Assembly: GCF_017603965.1 (NCBI RefSeq)
Contig: NZ_CP071955.1
Location: 2,232,001-2,296,000 of the forward strand
Length of the DNA stretch: 64,000 nucleotides
Source: Xanthomonas fragariae
GTDB lineage: Bacteria; Pseudomonadota; Gammaproteobacteria; Xanthomonadales; Xanthomonadaceae
Direction: 5' to 3'
The translations under genes and the position numbers were made by a program. Under the pieces are notes generated by a model. The model made no database searches. It worked only from the letters and a program-made list of their open reading frames with translations, and was not told the DNA's origin. Below are positions 48,211 through 58,098 of the stretch, in pieces. The first letter of the stretch is position 1. Every line of letters starts with the position of its first letter.

Positions 48211-49041
48211 CTAAAAAACAAAAGCGGTGTCTGTTGGCTGAGCGACAGGCGCTGGCCGTGGCGTCTGCACAACGCCTGCTGCCTGATGACCGGCATCCGG
48301 AGCCTTTTGCCCTGCAGCAGGAACGGCGACCCCGCGTCCTTGCCCTATTGCCTTGACGACATACAGCTCGTCGTCGGATGAAGGGGCCGGGGATGCCAGG
48401 GGCGGCAACGGTGCTGGCAAAGGGGACGCAAGCATAGAACCTTGCTGTGAAGCCTCTGTGCGCCCCGGGCTCGCCAGGTCCCGAATCCGACGCGCCACGA
48501 TCGCATCGGCTAGCTCGGCGGCTGCCTGCCGCATGGGATTTTCGACACGTACCTTGATTGGGCGATTCGGAACCAAGGCGATGGGCTCAGCCCCCGAAGA
48601 TGCCACCGACTGACGAATGGAGGCATAAATTTTCTGGACATAACCGTGCTTGAAGCCGGTCTCGAAATTACCCGAGTAATAGCAGCTAAAAGTCTTGCCC
48701 CAGTTGGCGCCGGACCGCGAGTGACACTCGGCCAGAATTCTGGATGCAGCCACCAGGTTGGGACACCTGGCGAATGCCATCTCGTAACTGGTCAGACCGT
48801 ATTTCTGCAGGTTGTAGCGATTGACCTGACCAAGTCCCAGCGAGAAGTTGTAGCCCTTCTGCTCCAACATCTTGGCCGTGGCAACCGCTTCTTCCAGCCC
48901 GCGCGGCTCACGCACCAGCCGACCGCCGACGACACCGATGGCGTACGGATTACGCGATGATTCCACGCGAACGACGTGCTGCATGACCTCGCCGGGAACG
49001 GCAAGTCCAGTGCATCCCATCAATTCCATGCCAGGCAGCAT
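48211..49041 (-). CDS. virB1: VirB1 lytic transglycosylase
   Basis: 276 residues. SLT/goose-lysozyme-like domain with catalytic Glu27 in VVRVESSRNPYAIG, then GYNFSLGLGQVNRYNLQKYG and FSCYYSGNFETGF. The C-terminal half is a Pro/Ala-rich low-complexity tail. It opens peptidoglycan for T4SS assembly. No cleavable signal peptide is visible; the N-terminus is MLPGMELMGCTGLAVPG. Confidence 0.9.
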   Translation of the reverse strand: MLPGMELMGCTGLAVPGEVMQHVVRVESSRNPYAIGVVGGRLVREPRGLEEAVATAKMLEQKGYNFSLGLGQVNRYNLQKYGLTSYEMAFARCPNLVAASRILAECHSRSGANWGKTFSCYYSGNFETGFKHGYVQKIYASIRQSVASSGAEPIALVPNRPIKVRVENPMRQAAAELADAIVARRIRDLASPGRTEASQQGSMLASPLPAPLPPLASPAPSSDDELYVVKAIGQGRGVAVPAAGQKAPDAGHQAAGVVQTPRPAPVAQPTDTAFVF

Positions 49042-49086
49042 AACGGTCTCCTTGAAACTAGAACGAGGTCAATCATTGGCGGCTGG

Positions 49087-50145
49087 TCAGCCGCCTCGCA
49101 GGGTTCTTGCCGGATCAAAATCGATCCCGGTGATAAAGCGGCGCCCGGCATGTGCCTTGATATGCACCACGATATCGATGGTCATGCGCAATAGCCGCTT
49201 GATCACCTCAAACTCCAAGCCGGAACCTTCATTGGAAGCCTTTACCATCAGCGCCAGTTGATCCCAGGTTTGATCAACGCTGCCGGCGTGGCAGCTGGTG
49301 ATCGAACCAGGATGGCCAGACGCGCAGTTGCGAATAAAGTAGAACGATTCATCGCCACGCAACTCGGCAAGGATGATCCGATCAGGCTTCATGCGCAGGC
49401 AAGCTTCCATACAACTCTTGGCAGTCACATTACTCGCACTCTGGCCGCCCTTCGAGTAAAGCAGGTGCACCGAATTGGGCTGGCTGATGAATAGCTCTCG
49501 GGCATCTTCGATGGTGACCAGGCGTTCCTCGTTCGGAATATGGTTGACAAGGGCCTTCATGAAGGTGGTCTTGCCACTACCGGTGGCCCCAGCCACCACC
49601 ACATTCTTCTTGTAAAGCACCGATTTTTTGAAGAACTCCGAGTAATCCTTATTGCGACGCAACTCAAGCAGTTCGCGATCGTGGTCGCTGACATCGGCAG
49701 CCTGCTCAAGCACTTGGTCGAAAAACCCGTCGCGGGTGTATTGCTCAAGCGTCTTGGTGTGCTTGGACGGCAGGCGAATCGTGATCGAGATCTTACCGGG
49801 GTCGCACGCAGGCGGAATGACGAACTGCGCGCGTTGGCCGGTGGGAAAGGTCAGCGAGACCACCGGATCGGCATCGGTGATGCGCTGCCCGGTATTACTT
49901 TCATTGACGACCGCGGTGCAGAATTGCCTGGCCCGGTCAAAGGTCAGCGACGGCACCTCCATGCGCTGCCAACCGGTGATCGTTTCCAGATAGAGCTCGC
50001 CAGGACGATTGATACAGATTTCTGTGACTTCGGGAGAATTCAGATAGTCCAGGATTCCCAGCACAGAGTACTGATAATCCAGGAAATCATTCGAGATTCG
50101 CGCAGTCGGGGAATCGTCGATTGTCATGGCGGCCGTCGCGCTCAC
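49087..50145 (-). CDS. virB11: VirB11 traffic ATPase
   Basis: 352-residue secretion ATPase of the VirB11/PilT superfamily. Walker A VAGATGSGKTTFMKAL (about 181-196), the Asp box TIEDARELF and Walker B-region RIILAELRGDESFYFI, then the His box GHPGSITSCHAGS. It forms hexamers at the cytoplasmic base and switches the machine between pilus assembly and secretion. Start overlaps the virB10 stop by four bases. Confidence 0.96.
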   Translation of the reverse strand: MSATAAMTIDDSPTARISNDFLDYQYSVLGILDYLNSPEVTEICINRPGELYLETITGWQRMEVPSLTFDRARQFCTAVVNESNTGQRITDADPVVSLTFPTGQRAQFVIPPACDPGKISITIRLPSKHTKTLEQYTRDGFFDQVLEQAADVSDHDRELLELRRNKDYSEFFKKSVLYKKNVVVAGATGSGKTTFMKALVNHIPNEERLVTIEDARELFISQPNSVHLLYSKGGQSASNVTAKSCMEACLRMKPDRIILAELRGDESFYFIRNCASGHPGSITSCHAGSVDQTWDQLALMVKASNEGSGLEFEVIKRLLRMTIDIVVHIKAHAGRRFITGIDFDPARTLRGG

Positions 50146-51323
50146 TTGGGTAGCACCGCCGAGAAATCGACATCTTTTGCGACGTAAACGTTCAAGACCG
50201 TCCCTTGATTGATCGTCAGCGTTGCAGGGCGACGCCCGGATTTTTCCACAGCCTGCTGGGCGAGCTGCTGCATGCTCTGTGCGGTGTTGCTCTCGAATGG
50301 TTGCTGCGTGATGGTCCCGGAGCCTACGCCAATCGTGGTCGTTTCAGGACCATACTCTGCAGCCGCGTATTTGAAAGCATCGCTCAAGAGGCTAATGAAC
50401 AACGCCGAAGCGATCTTGTTTCCCCAGTGGGCATTGTATTGGCCCGGATGACCAGCGCTGCCGAGCGTATCAATGCCTGGGCCGACCAGAGTGACATCGA
50501 GCCCTGTGGGCGTGGTCACTCGATCCCAGACAACTTGCAGACGCCGGGTCGTTGGCTCACCGGCACCATACTGACCCAGCATTTTGGAGCCCTTCGGCAA
50601 TAGAAGGTTGTGCCCGTTGATCGAGTAAACCGGTTCGGTAACGATGCAGGACGTGTAGCCACCGAAATCGGAAATGATCCGCGTCTCCAGAATACAACGG
50701 ATGTAGGTGCCACGCACGAGCAAACCGTCAGGATTGCTGATTGGCTTGGCCAACGTCACCTGCTCCTGTTCTTGAGCAGCAGGCTGTGCACCAAGCTGGC
50801 CCGGCATGCCGGGAACACCAGAACCGCCAGCCTCAGCGGACTGCTCGGCCAGAATGCGGCGTTCCAACAAGGTCGGGCCACGCGGACGCTCCGGGGCGGA
50901 AGCCGTGCTGTCGCTGTCATCGGTAGGCATGGGCGGCAACGGCGGCAAATTCGGCTGCTGCGCCAGAGGCACCGGAGCCGGCTCCACGGGATCAGCCATA
51001 TTCTGCGGAAGCGCCGGTGCGACGACCGTCTCGGCACGCGGCTTGACCGGTGCTGAGTCGCCAGAGCGCTGATTTGCCAACCAAAAAATAGCCAAAAGCA
51101 ACACACCGGCGATCAGCGCGAGAAAAACCAGCGCCTTCCGGTTCAATCGCTTGATATCGCTGGATCGCAGTACAGGCTCGTTCGCATCGAGATCCGGCTC
51201 CGCAGCCGCCTGCTGACGTGCGAAGTAGGGATTACTGCGCTCGTCGTACTCGTTAGTCGAGCGTTCGTCTCCTCGGTTGTCGTGGGAGCGCTCATCAGGG
51301 CTGTTTGGAATGTTCGAGTTCAC
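50142..51323 (-). CDS. virB10: VirB10 inner-to-outer-membrane channel protein
   Basis: 393 residues. Cytoplasmic N-terminus, one membrane helix (ALVFLALIAGVLLLAIFWLA, about 64-83), a Pro-rich periplasmic stretch (PVEPAPVPLAQQPNLPPLPP) and the C-terminal TrbI-like domain (LARP motifs such as GTYIRCILETRIISDFGGYT and LLLPKGSKMLGQYG). It spans the envelope within the VirB7-9-10 core complex. Overlaps virB9 and virB11 by four bases each. Confidence 0.95.
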   Translation of the reverse strand: MNSNIPNSPDERSHDNRGDERSTNEYDERSNPYFARQQAAAEPDLDANEPVLRSSDIKRLNRKALVFLALIAGVLLLAIFWLANQRSGDSAPVKPRAETVVAPALPQNMADPVEPAPVPLAQQPNLPPLPPMPTDDSDSTASAPERPRGPTLLERRILAEQSAEAGGSGVPGMPGQLGAQPAAQEQEQVTLAKPISNPDGLLVRGTYIRCILETRIISDFGGYTSCIVTEPVYSINGHNLLLPKGSKMLGQYGAGEPTTRRLQVVWDRVTTPTGLDVTLVGPGIDTLGSAGHPGQYNAHWGNKIASALFISLLSDAFKYAAAEYGPETTTIGVGSGTITQQPFESNTAQSMQQLAQQAVEKSGRRPATLTINQGTVLNVYVAKDVDFSAVLPK

Positions 51324-52087
51324 TTTTGCTTGTTCCTTCGCAGACCGACGACATTATCGCCATGACGAACTACCAGGAAAGGGTAAGTTCCATGCACGAT
51401 CAAGGTATTACCCTCAACGGTCGTATTTACGAGAAAATCCTCGCTATGCTCTTTCTCCCGAGCAAAAACCGCCGGGAAGTTGCCCGTGGGGAATCGCGTT
51501 AAATCCATATTGATATAAGTGAACTTACCGTCATCATAGACCCGACTCGGAATCAACCAGGACTTCTCGGTACGCGTCGCGTAATCATAGTCGTAGTAGT
51601 AGCGCCGATCCTTGAGAATCTTGGCGTTCAACAGGGGACCATTCTTGGCAGCAGCCGCATCCTCGACGTTATTGAAACTCGTATCCTTCGGATAACTAAA
51701 TACGACTTTGTACTGCACGCCCGCTTGCTTCGCCTGCTCCAGGCGTTGCCAGTCGGTCGCAACGACCTTGAGCTCAAGGATATAGGAGTGCGTAGCCGTA
51801 CGAATCATCATATTCGTATCGACGTCGACATTCTTCGGCTTCAAATAAAATACATTCTCACGACGCGTGAGCTCCCAACCTCCGGTGAAACCCGTACTGT
51901 AATCGAGAATTTTTTCATTCGGACTGAGCTCAATCTGGGTTGTGATACCCAGGCCGGTACGCACCTGATAGATACGATCAGGCGCGTATTCATATTCCTG
52001 TACGACCTGAGCGGAGACCGAGAATGCACACAATACGAATGGCAATGCTGCAGCCAATGCCGCCCTGTAGGGGTTAGAGGGTTTCAT
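51320..52087 (-). CDS. virB9: VirB9 core-complex protein
   Basis: 255 residues with a Sec signal peptide (LAAALPFVLCAFSVSA, cut before Q27). N-terminal beta domain (YEYAPDRIYQVRTGLGITTQ, GGWELTRRENVFYLKP) and C-terminal domain (WLIPSRVYDDGKFTYINMDL, then NTLIVHGTYPFLVVRHGDN) that binds VirB7 in the outer-membrane ring. Confidence 0.94.
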   Translation of the reverse strand: MKPSNPYRAALAAALPFVLCAFSVSAQVVQEYEYAPDRIYQVRTGLGITTQIELSPNEKILDYSTGFTGGWELTRRENVFYLKPKNVDVDTNMMIRTATHSYILELKVVATDWQRLEQAKQAGVQYKVVFSYPKDTSFNNVEDAAAAKNGPLLNAKILKDRRYYYDYDYATRTEKSWLIPSRVYDDGKFTYINMDLTRFPTGNFPAVFAREKEHSEDFLVNTTVEGNTLIVHGTYPFLVVRHGDNVVGLRRNKQK

Positions 52088-53109
52088 CGACCGCTTGCTC
52101 CATTGACATTGTTCGGCATCCCTTGGGGTTGGATCGTGGACTGAGCTTTAGTTCGGCCGGCAGGCTGCGCCTGGCCAGAATATCCAGACTGCTGCTGTTG
52201 CACCGGCGCACTACCTGGAGCCACCGGCATGCCTTGTTGTACCGGGACACCGGCCTGCGTTGCAGCGCCAGCTACATTGGGATCGACCATGCCTGGAGTC
52301 ATCTGCTGCTGGTATGCGGCGGCCTGCGGCGGCGTGCTGATGGAGGAAGGCGCTGCAGGCAAGACCGAATAGTCATTATCGACGCGATAATCGGTCACCC
52401 GGAAACCCAGGGGATTTTCCACCCTGAGACTGTCGCTCATCTGAAGGTTGTCCTGGTAGGTAAACCCCATCGTCGCAATTTTATTGTCCAGCAGCGTGGT
52501 TACAGTGGAGCTCTTGTCGTAGACATTCCGCTGAAAACGTACCGTCGCACCGGTATACGCCTTACCCCCGCCACCGATAAGGGTGATACTGAGGATATTG
52601 ATACGGATCGCACGCAACGTTCCATACGTGTTGAAAGGTCTCATTGGATTATTGCCGGCGTACAGCGAGCGATACTCGGCAAGCACATTCGTGGCCGCCA
52701 TCGCGGCAACAGTGTTCCAATCACGATCACGGATCGTGGACGCATCAAATGATTCGCGCGCCAGGATGAAACGCGCGATATTGCTGCGCGCCAATGCCTC
52801 GCTGGTACTGATGGTGCGTCCGCCATAATTCGCTTCGAGCTTGGCGATGGTGCTGGTGCCGGAATATGCATCGGCCATCACCAGATACGGAACCTTCTCC
52901 TTCAGCGGCAACATGTAGTAGTAGCCACCCGCCGTCATGACGGTGATGAGCATGGAAACGGTCGCCACGCTCCATGCGCGCTTTTCGCTGCGGCGTGCGA
53001 GGTCGGCAATGCTGACCTCGTAGTTCACCGCTTTCTGGACGACCGCGCCCACATGGGCAGAACCGTCCTTTTCACTGACCTTCTTACGCAACATGTCTAG
53101 ATCCGTCAC
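52084..53109 (-). CDS. virB8: VirB8 inner-membrane protein
   Basis: 341 residues. Short cytoplasmic N-terminus, a membrane helix (WSVATVSMLITVMTAGGYYY, about 46-65) and a periplasmic NTF2-like VirB8 domain (to about 235; NPLGFRVTDYRVDNDY near the end). A Gln/Pro-rich tail (GVPVQQGMPVAPGSAPVQQQ) extends well beyond the usual VirB8 end. Overlaps virB9 by four bases. Confidence 0.93.
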   Translation of the reverse strand: MTDLDMLRKKVSEKDGSAHVGAVVQKAVNYEVSIADLARRSEKRAWSVATVSMLITVMTAGGYYYMLPLKEKVPYLVMADAYSGTSTIAKLEANYGGRTISTSEALARSNIARFILARESFDASTIRDRDWNTVAAMAATNVLAEYRSLYAGNNPMRPFNTYGTLRAIRINILSITLIGGGGKAYTGATVRFQRNVYDKSSTVTTLLDNKIATMGFTYQDNLQMSDSLRVENPLGFRVTDYRVDNDYSVLPAAPSSISTPPQAAAYQQQMTPGMVDPNVAGAATQAGVPVQQGMPVAPGSAPVQQQQSGYSGQAQPAGRTKAQSTIQPQGMPNNVNGASGR

Positions 53110-53220
53110 CGTGGGGCCTTGTCAGGCCTGAAACTATTGCCGCGACGAGCGCGGACACATGGGAGGCTTGAGCTGATTCGCCGACCGAATGCTTGAGAGC
53201 ATCGAATCAGCAGTCAGCCC

Positions 53221-53631
53221 TTAGAGCTTGGCTCCGGACGACACAGGCACCGGCTGTACCAACAGCTTGTTAGCAGAGACGGACACCGAAATACCTTGAG
53301 CTGCATATACCGCGCTCAGCTCGGTGGCAGCTTGCTGCACGCTGGTAGTACTGATGTTGGAGACCGGGGCGATCAAGGTGTAATCCGACGACAGGTTGTA
53401 GGACAACTGCATGTTTGAATCCGCGGCCCAACGTTCCAGCATGGTCTTCAGCGTGCCGTCCATCGGCGTGGCCTGATACGTGTAGGAGGTGTAGAGCGGA
53501 ATTTCGGTGGGGGCTTCGTCAAAGTGATTGACGTGCTTCCAACGTCCACCAAAGTCGGGAGCAGGCTTGGTCGCGCAGGCGCCAACCAACACAGCGACTA
53601 CCAAGACCAGCGACAGCTTGGACAGATACAT
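53221..53631 (-). CDS. virB7: VirB7 outer-membrane lipoprotein with N0 domain
   Basis: 136 residues from ATG 53631 (MYLSKLSLVL), lipobox LVGAC with Cys19. Mature region begins TKPAPDFGGRWKH, the VirB9-binding segment. A C-terminal N0-type domain (IPLYTSYTYQATPMDGTLK to KLLVQPVP) follows, the feature that sets Xanthomonadaceae VirB7 apart from the short Agrobacterium protein. The open frame reaches 53940, but the extra part is not lipoprotein-like. First gene of the operon visible here; no virD4 lies upstream. Confidence 0.92.
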   Translation of the reverse strand: MYLSKLSLVLVVAVLVGACATKPAPDFGGRWKHVNHFDEAPTEIPLYTSYTYQATPMDGTLKTMLERWAADSNMQLSYNLSSDYTLIAPVSNISTTSVQQAATELSAVYAAQGISVSVSANKLLVQPVPVSSGAKL

Positions 53632-54429
53632 CGGATTCACTCTGGACTTCTCCAACTCATGAAATTTCGGGCTTAAGACGGACAGCACTACAGCCCCGAT
53701 CACTTGCAGGTGACGGAGGGAATATGCTTTTGGCAAACAATTCGAGTGAGCGTGCAGGCCCGAACTAACCAAAACAGGCAAGTCAGCACCGCACCGACGC
53801 GCAACGGATAAAAATGAACACGCTGAACAACCATCCATAGCCTTACTCCTGTACGACCCCGTTCGGCGCCGCTCCCTTAACGAAAAATCAACACTGCGCG
53901 AATTCTGGGTAACTTTGCCTTTAACGGACACATCAGTCAAGAATTGCCAGCGCCTATCCGCACCATTTTTGTGATGGTAATCGCAAATTGATGAAAAGCG
54001 TATTCACATCGGTCTTGGATAGCAGCCGTGCGGTGCAATACCGACCTTCGTAAGTGCGGATCTTGTTGCATTTCACCGAATGCAGGCTGCCCTCGTACAA
54101 AGAGACTTTCTTCTCGCTGCCCATCGCCTTGCGATCTTGCGGAAGCATCAGGGCACGCCGCTCTTCGGAGACACTTTAGTGTGACCTCCTTGGCCCGGGT
54201 GATGTTCTTCTTTTTGATCGTCGTCTAACCCAGCATTTCCGAGTAGTCGCTGGCGTTCTGCTGCTCTCATGGCGCGTATAGGATCTGCAGCGCATGATTG
54301 GTGATGAGACGACTTTCCGCCGATCGGAGATCTTGATCTTGCATGTAGCTTGATGCCACGCTGGGTCAGCTGCAAGAAAAAACGATTCTGTTAAAACCAC
54401 TCAAGTCACTGTGCTATCTGGACTTGGAG
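53632..54429. other. Non-coding region upstream of virB7
   Basis: About 800 bases between virB7 and tRNA-Val. It presumably contains the virB operon promoter, but no clear -35/-10 pair is recognised. A minus-strand frame at 53954-54148 (64 codons, starting MLPQDRKAMGSEKK) has no recognisable domain and may be a remnant. In X. citri virD4 occupies the place upstream of virB7; no trace is visible here. Confidence 0.4.
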
Positions 54430-54504
54430 TGGTGGGCGGTACAGGGTTCGAACCTGTGACCCCTACCATGTCAAGGTAGTGCTCTACCGCTGAGCTAACC
54501 GCCC
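54430..54504 (-). tRNA. tRNA-Val (anticodon GAC)
   Basis: 75 nucleotides on the minus strand, from GGGCGGTTAGCTCAGCGGTA to the encoded CCA. The anticodon arm CTACC-TTGACAT-GGTAG shows GAC (Val). T-arm GGTTCGAACC. The 7-bp acceptor stem GGGCGGT/ACCGCCC is complete. Confidence 0.95.
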
Positions 54505-54599
54505 GTTTCTTGCGCCAGCGTTGCGCTACGCAGGGCGCGGATTATAGCGCAGGGTTTCGTTGGCCACAAGCCTTCCCTGCACCAGCAGGGTGACGTGCC

Positions 54600-56621
54600 C
54601 TACCCCAAGCTCGCTGCCTTCAACTTCTGGATATGGTCGCGGATCTGCGCCGCCGCCTCGAACTCCAGATCCTTGGCGTGCTGGTACATCTTCTGCTCCA
54701 GGCTCTTCAGCTTGCCAGCAATCTCTGCCGGTTTCATGGCGTGGTAGTCGGGAGCATCTTCGGCCACCTGGCGCGACTTCGAACGTCCCTTGCCGGCCTT
54801 CTTCTCCGCCGCATCCTCGCGCGCGCCTTCCATGATGTCGGAGATCGAGCGCACCACCGATTTCGGTGTGATGCCATGTTCCAGGTTGTACTCGACCTGC
54901 TTCTCACGGCGGCGATCGGTTTCATCGATTGCAGCTTGCATCGAACGCGTCATCTTGTCGGCATACAAAATGGCCTTGCCGCGCAGGTTGCGCGCGGCAC
55001 GACCGATGGTCTGGATCAGCGAGCCGGTCGAACGGAGAAATCCTTCCTTGTCCGCATCGAGGATCGCTACCAGCGACACTTCCGGCATATCCAGACCTTC
55101 ACGCAATAGGTTGATGCCGACCAGCACATCGAACTTGCCAAGGCGCAGGTCGCGGATGATTTCCACGCGCTCGACGGTGTCGATATCGGAGTGCAAGTAG
55201 CGCACGCGAATACCGTGCTCGCCCAGGTACTCGGTGAGATTCTCGGACATGCGTTTAGTCAGCGTAGTCACCAACACACGATCGCCGAGCTTGATGCGCT
55301 CGTGGATCTCTGACATCAAGTCGTCGACCTGCGTGCCTACTGGACGGATCTCTACTACCGGATCGATCAATCCGGTCGGGCGCACCACCAGTTCCGTAAT
55401 CTCGCCGGCAGATTCGCGCAACTCGTAGGGCCCAGGCGTCGCCGACACATAAATGCTGCGCGGCGAACGCGCCTCCCACTCCTCAAAACGCAACGGGCGA
55501 TTGTCCAATGCCGAAGGTAGACGAAAGCCGAACTCTACCAGCGTTTCCTTGCGCGAGCGGTCGCCCTTGTACATGGCGCCGATCTGCGGAATGGTCACGT
55601 GCGACTCGTCGATGACCAGCAATGCATCCGGCGGCAAGTAATCGAACAACGTCGGCGGCGGCTCGCCAGGCGCCTTGCCGGTGAGGTGACGCGAGTAGTT
55701 TTCGATGCCGTTGCAGAAGCCGACTTCGGCCATCATTTCCAGATCGAATTGAGTGCGCTGCGCCAAGCGCTGCGCCTCGACCAGCTTGTTCTGCGAATAC
55801 AACTGCTCCAGCCGCTCCTTCAGCTCTTCCTTGATCGTGTCCACCGCGCTTAGCGTGCGCTCGCGCGTAGTGGCGTAGTGCGTCTTCGGGTACACGGTGT
55901 AGCGCTGCAGCTTACGCAACGTCTCGCCAGTGAGCGGATCAAACAGGGTTAGCCGCTCAATGTCGCCATCGAACAACTCGATACGTAACGCCTCGGTATC
56001 CGACTCGGCCGGAAACACATCCATCACTTCGCCACGCACGCGGAACGCGCCACGCGTCAGTTCGAATTCGTTGCGCGTGTACTGCAGATCGGTCAAATGG
56101 CGGATCAGTCGACGCTGATCGATGTGCTCGCCGACCGAAAGGATCAAACGCAGCGACAGATAGTCCTCAGGCGCACCCAAGCCATAGATCGCCGATACCG
56201 TGGCCACGACCAGCGAATCGCGCCGCGACAGCAAGGTCTTGGTCGCCGACAGCCGCATCTGCTCGATGTGCTCGTTGATCGAACTGTCCTTCTCGATGAA
56301 GGTGTCCGACGAAGGCACATAGGCTTCGGGTTGGTAGTAGTCGTAATAGCTGACGAAATACTCCACCGCATTGTGCGGAAAGAAAGACTTGAACTCGCCG
56401 TACAGCTGCGCCGCCAGCGTCTTGTTTGGCGCCATCACCAGCGTCGGCTTCTGCACCTGCTGAACCACATTGGCGATGGTGTAGGTCTTGCCCGAACCGG
56501 TCACGCCCAACAAGGTCTGCTTCGCCAAGCCGGCCTCGAAGTTGGCCACCAGCTTGTCGATGGCCGCCGGCTGATCACCGGCTGGAGCGTATGGGGAGAC
56601 GAGCTGAAAACGGTCGGTCAT
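54600..56621 (-). CDS. uvrB: Excinuclease ABC subunit B
   Basis: 673 residues from ATG 56621 ([20 protein letters not shown]), the standard UvrB length. Walker [19 protein letters not shown], beta-hairpin region [17 protein letters not shown], helicase motifs [14 protein letters not shown] and [19 protein letters not shown], and a C-terminal UVR domain ([20 protein letters not shown]). Damage-verifying helicase of nucleotide excision repair. The frame is open to 56795, but the internal start fits the family. Confidence 0.97.
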   Translation of the reverse strand: MTDRFQLVSPYAPAGDQPAAIDKLVANFEAGLAKQTLLGVTGSGKTYTIANVVQQVQKPTLVMAPNKTLAAQLYGEFKSFFPHNAVEYFVSYYDYYQPEAYVPSSDTFIEKDSSINEHIEQMRLSATKTLLSRRDSLVVATVSAIYGLGAPEDYLSLRLILSVGEHIDQRRLIRHLTDLQYTRNEFELTRGAFRVRGEVMDVFPAESDTEALRIELFDGDIERLTLFDPLTGETLRKLQRYTVYPKTHYATTRERTLSAVDTIKEELKERLEQLYSQNKLVEAQRLAQRTQFDLEMMAEVGFCNGIENYSRHLTGKAPGEPPPTLFDYLPPDALLVIDESHVTIPQIGAMYKGDRSRKETLVEFGFRLPSALDNRPLRFEEWEARSPRSIYVSATPGPYELRESAGEITELVVRPTGLIDPVVEIRPVGTQVDDLMSEIHERIKLGDRVLVTTLTKRMSENLTEYLGEHGIRVRYLHSDIDTVERVEIIRDLRLGKFDVLVGINLLREGLDMPEVSLVAILDADKEGFLRSTGSLIQTIGRAARNLRGKAILYADKMTRSMQAAIDETDRRREKQVEYNLEHGITPKSVVRSISDIMEGAREDAAEKKAGKGRSKSRQVAEDAPDYHAMKPAEIAGKLKSLEQKMYQHAKDLEFEAAAQIRDHIQKLKAASLG

Positions 56622-56774
56622 GGAGTCGCTACCTAAAGGCGACTTATCAGTATAGCGACGCTGGATGATGGCTATGTTCGTGGTTCCCCTACCCCATTGC
56701 TGGCAACGAACTGATCGTCGAGCCTGCGGACTTACGTGAAGCTTCAACTTCACAGAAACGGAGCACCGAACAGC

Positions 56775-57308
56775 ATGGACGGGACGTATCGTCACTCGGG
56801 GATCAGCTTGATAGAGATCCTGGTGACCGCAGCTTTGCTTGCGCTACTCACTGCCATTGCTTGGCCGTCCTTTGCTGAGCTTCGCCAAACGAATCACGTG
56901 CGAGCGATCATGTTCGAGCTTACGTCCGCCCTTGCAATCGCGCGCTCAGCATCCATCACGCGAGGGGCTCCCGTCGCGGTGTGTCCAAGCTCTTCAACTT
57001 TGGACTGCATCACTGGAAGCAACTGGACTGACGGCTGGCTTGTCTATTCAGACACAGACGGCAATAGAAGACCGGACAAGAGCAACGATGTCATCTCGAC
57101 AAGCTCCCAAAGGACCTCGTCAGAACTCAAGATCCATACAACCGCAGGACGCGCGCAGGTACGCTATGGCTCACTTGGCAGAGTATTAGGCAGCAACCTG
57201 ACCTTCCATATCTGCAGTCGCGGTGACCTCAGGGGTCAAGTGATCGTTAGCGCATCGGGCCGACCTAGGTCCCGGCTGCTGACAACGCCCCAGCCGTGTC
57301 CGGTTTGA
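56775..57308 (+). CDS. FimT/GspH-like minor pseudopilin
   Basis: 177 residues from ATG 56775; a GTG at 56736 is an alternative. A class III prepilin signal [20 protein letters not shown] with Gly before the cut, Glu at +5 and a hydrophobic helix marks a type IV pilin/pseudopilin. The C-terminal part has the GspH/FimT pattern with paired cysteines ([32 protein letters not shown]). It probably belongs to the minor-pilin set priming type IV pili and may bind DNA as FimT does. Monocistronic, followed by tRNA-Asn. Confidence 0.85.
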   Translation: MDGTYRHSGISLIEILVTAALLALLTAIAWPSFAELRQTNHVRAIMFELTSALAIARSASITRGAPVAVCPSSSTLDCITGSNWTDGWLVYSDTDGNRRPDKSNDVISTSSQRTSSELKIHTTAGRAQVRYGSLGRVLGSNLTFHICSRGDLRGQVIVSASGRPRSRLLTTPQPCPV

Positions 57309-57366
57309 AAATTGGTCAGGTAGGGGTTGCAGAGCAGCGAACCACTCCCTATAATTTGGCTCCTTC

Positions 57367-57443
57367 GCCCGAATAGCTCAGCCGGTTAGAGCACTTGACT
57401 GTTAATCAGGGGGTCGTTGGTTCGAGTCCAACTTCGGGCGCCA
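57367..57443 (+). tRNA. tRNA-Asn (anticodon GTT)
   Basis: GCCCGAA/TTCGGGC acceptor stem, D-arm TAGCTCAGCCGGTTAGAGC, anticodon loop CTGTTAA with GTT (Asn), T-arm GGTTCGAGTCC, encoded CCA at 57441-57443. Confidence 0.95.
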
Positions 57444-57452
57444 AAAACATCA

Positions 57453-57484
57453 AGGGCTTGCTAACTTCGCGAGCCCTTTTTTTG
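57453..57484 (+). terminator. Terminator after tRNA-Asn
   Basis: AGGGCTTGC-TAACTTC-GCGAGCCCT stem-loop (one G-T pair) followed directly by a run of seven or more T. A typical intrinsic terminator. Confidence 0.85.
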
Positions 57485-57703
57485 TTGCCAGTGGGAAACT
57501 TCGTGGGAAAAATAGCGAGCCGCGCGGTGTTCCACGGCTCGCTCACAAGTCAGCGGCGACTCTTCCGCATCGGGCAGCTGCGGCGGCCGCACTACACGCA
57601 ACTCGTGGTCGTATCGGTTTGGTTGTCGCTGGCGTGACATCTCCGGCAGCTTGCTGTTTGTGTGCGGGCGTCCCGCGCGTGTCGGTGATGCCGCGATGCT
57701 TAA
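57485..57703. other. Gap between tRNA-Asn terminator and MITE
   Basis: About 220 bases. GTGGGAAACTTCGTGGGAAA just after the terminator resembles sequence often found where islands sit behind tRNA genes. A short open frame (to 57637) has no recognised domain. Possibly an integration scar. Confidence 0.3.
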
Positions 57704-57844
57704 GAGCGGCTAACGAAACCTAGCTAGCAGTCGTCAGGTGGGTGCGGACGGCGCGCAGGAACCGGAGTGTATGCGTGGTACACGCCAATTCCCAGCACCG
57801 GCCGCGCCCGCCTGGCGGCGGCGCAGTCGTTTTGTTAGCACCTC
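57704..57844. mobile_element. Putative MITE with IS5-family-like ends
   Basis: 141 bp without coding capacity. Left end GAGCGGCTAACGAAACC and right end (reverse complement) GAGGTGCTAACAAAACG match each other and the ends of the IS5-family element at 59464-60329 (GAGCGTCTAACAAAACC). Flanked on both sides by TTAA. It could be mobilised by the transposase of that element. The right edge is the centre of a 20-bp palindrome. Confidence 0.65.
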
Positions 57845-58098
57845 TTAAGAGGTGCTCTCGACAGTCGTTAACTGTCGCGGCTGCAGTTCGCAGTCGTCGC
57901 GATGTACCACTTCATCTTTACGCCGCTCACCATGGACTTGTCGTTCCTGCTCGGCATCATGAAAAACGTCTACGTAATGTCCGGAAAGCAGATCTGGCGG
58001 CGCATGACCATGTTCTGGGGCGTGCTGTTTGGAATCAACTTTGCCATGGGTGTCAGCACTGAACCGCCCCGGGATTTCGGGAGGCTGTTTGGTTTGAG

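Noticed and set aside
53954..54148. A 64-codon minus-strand frame upstream of virB7
   Set aside because: No recognisable domain and a mixed composition. It is mentioned only as a possible remnant.
15146..54429. CRISPR arrays in the repeat-rich region
   Set aside because: Repeats are kilobase-scale gene duplications; no short, evenly spaced repeats or cas genes are present.
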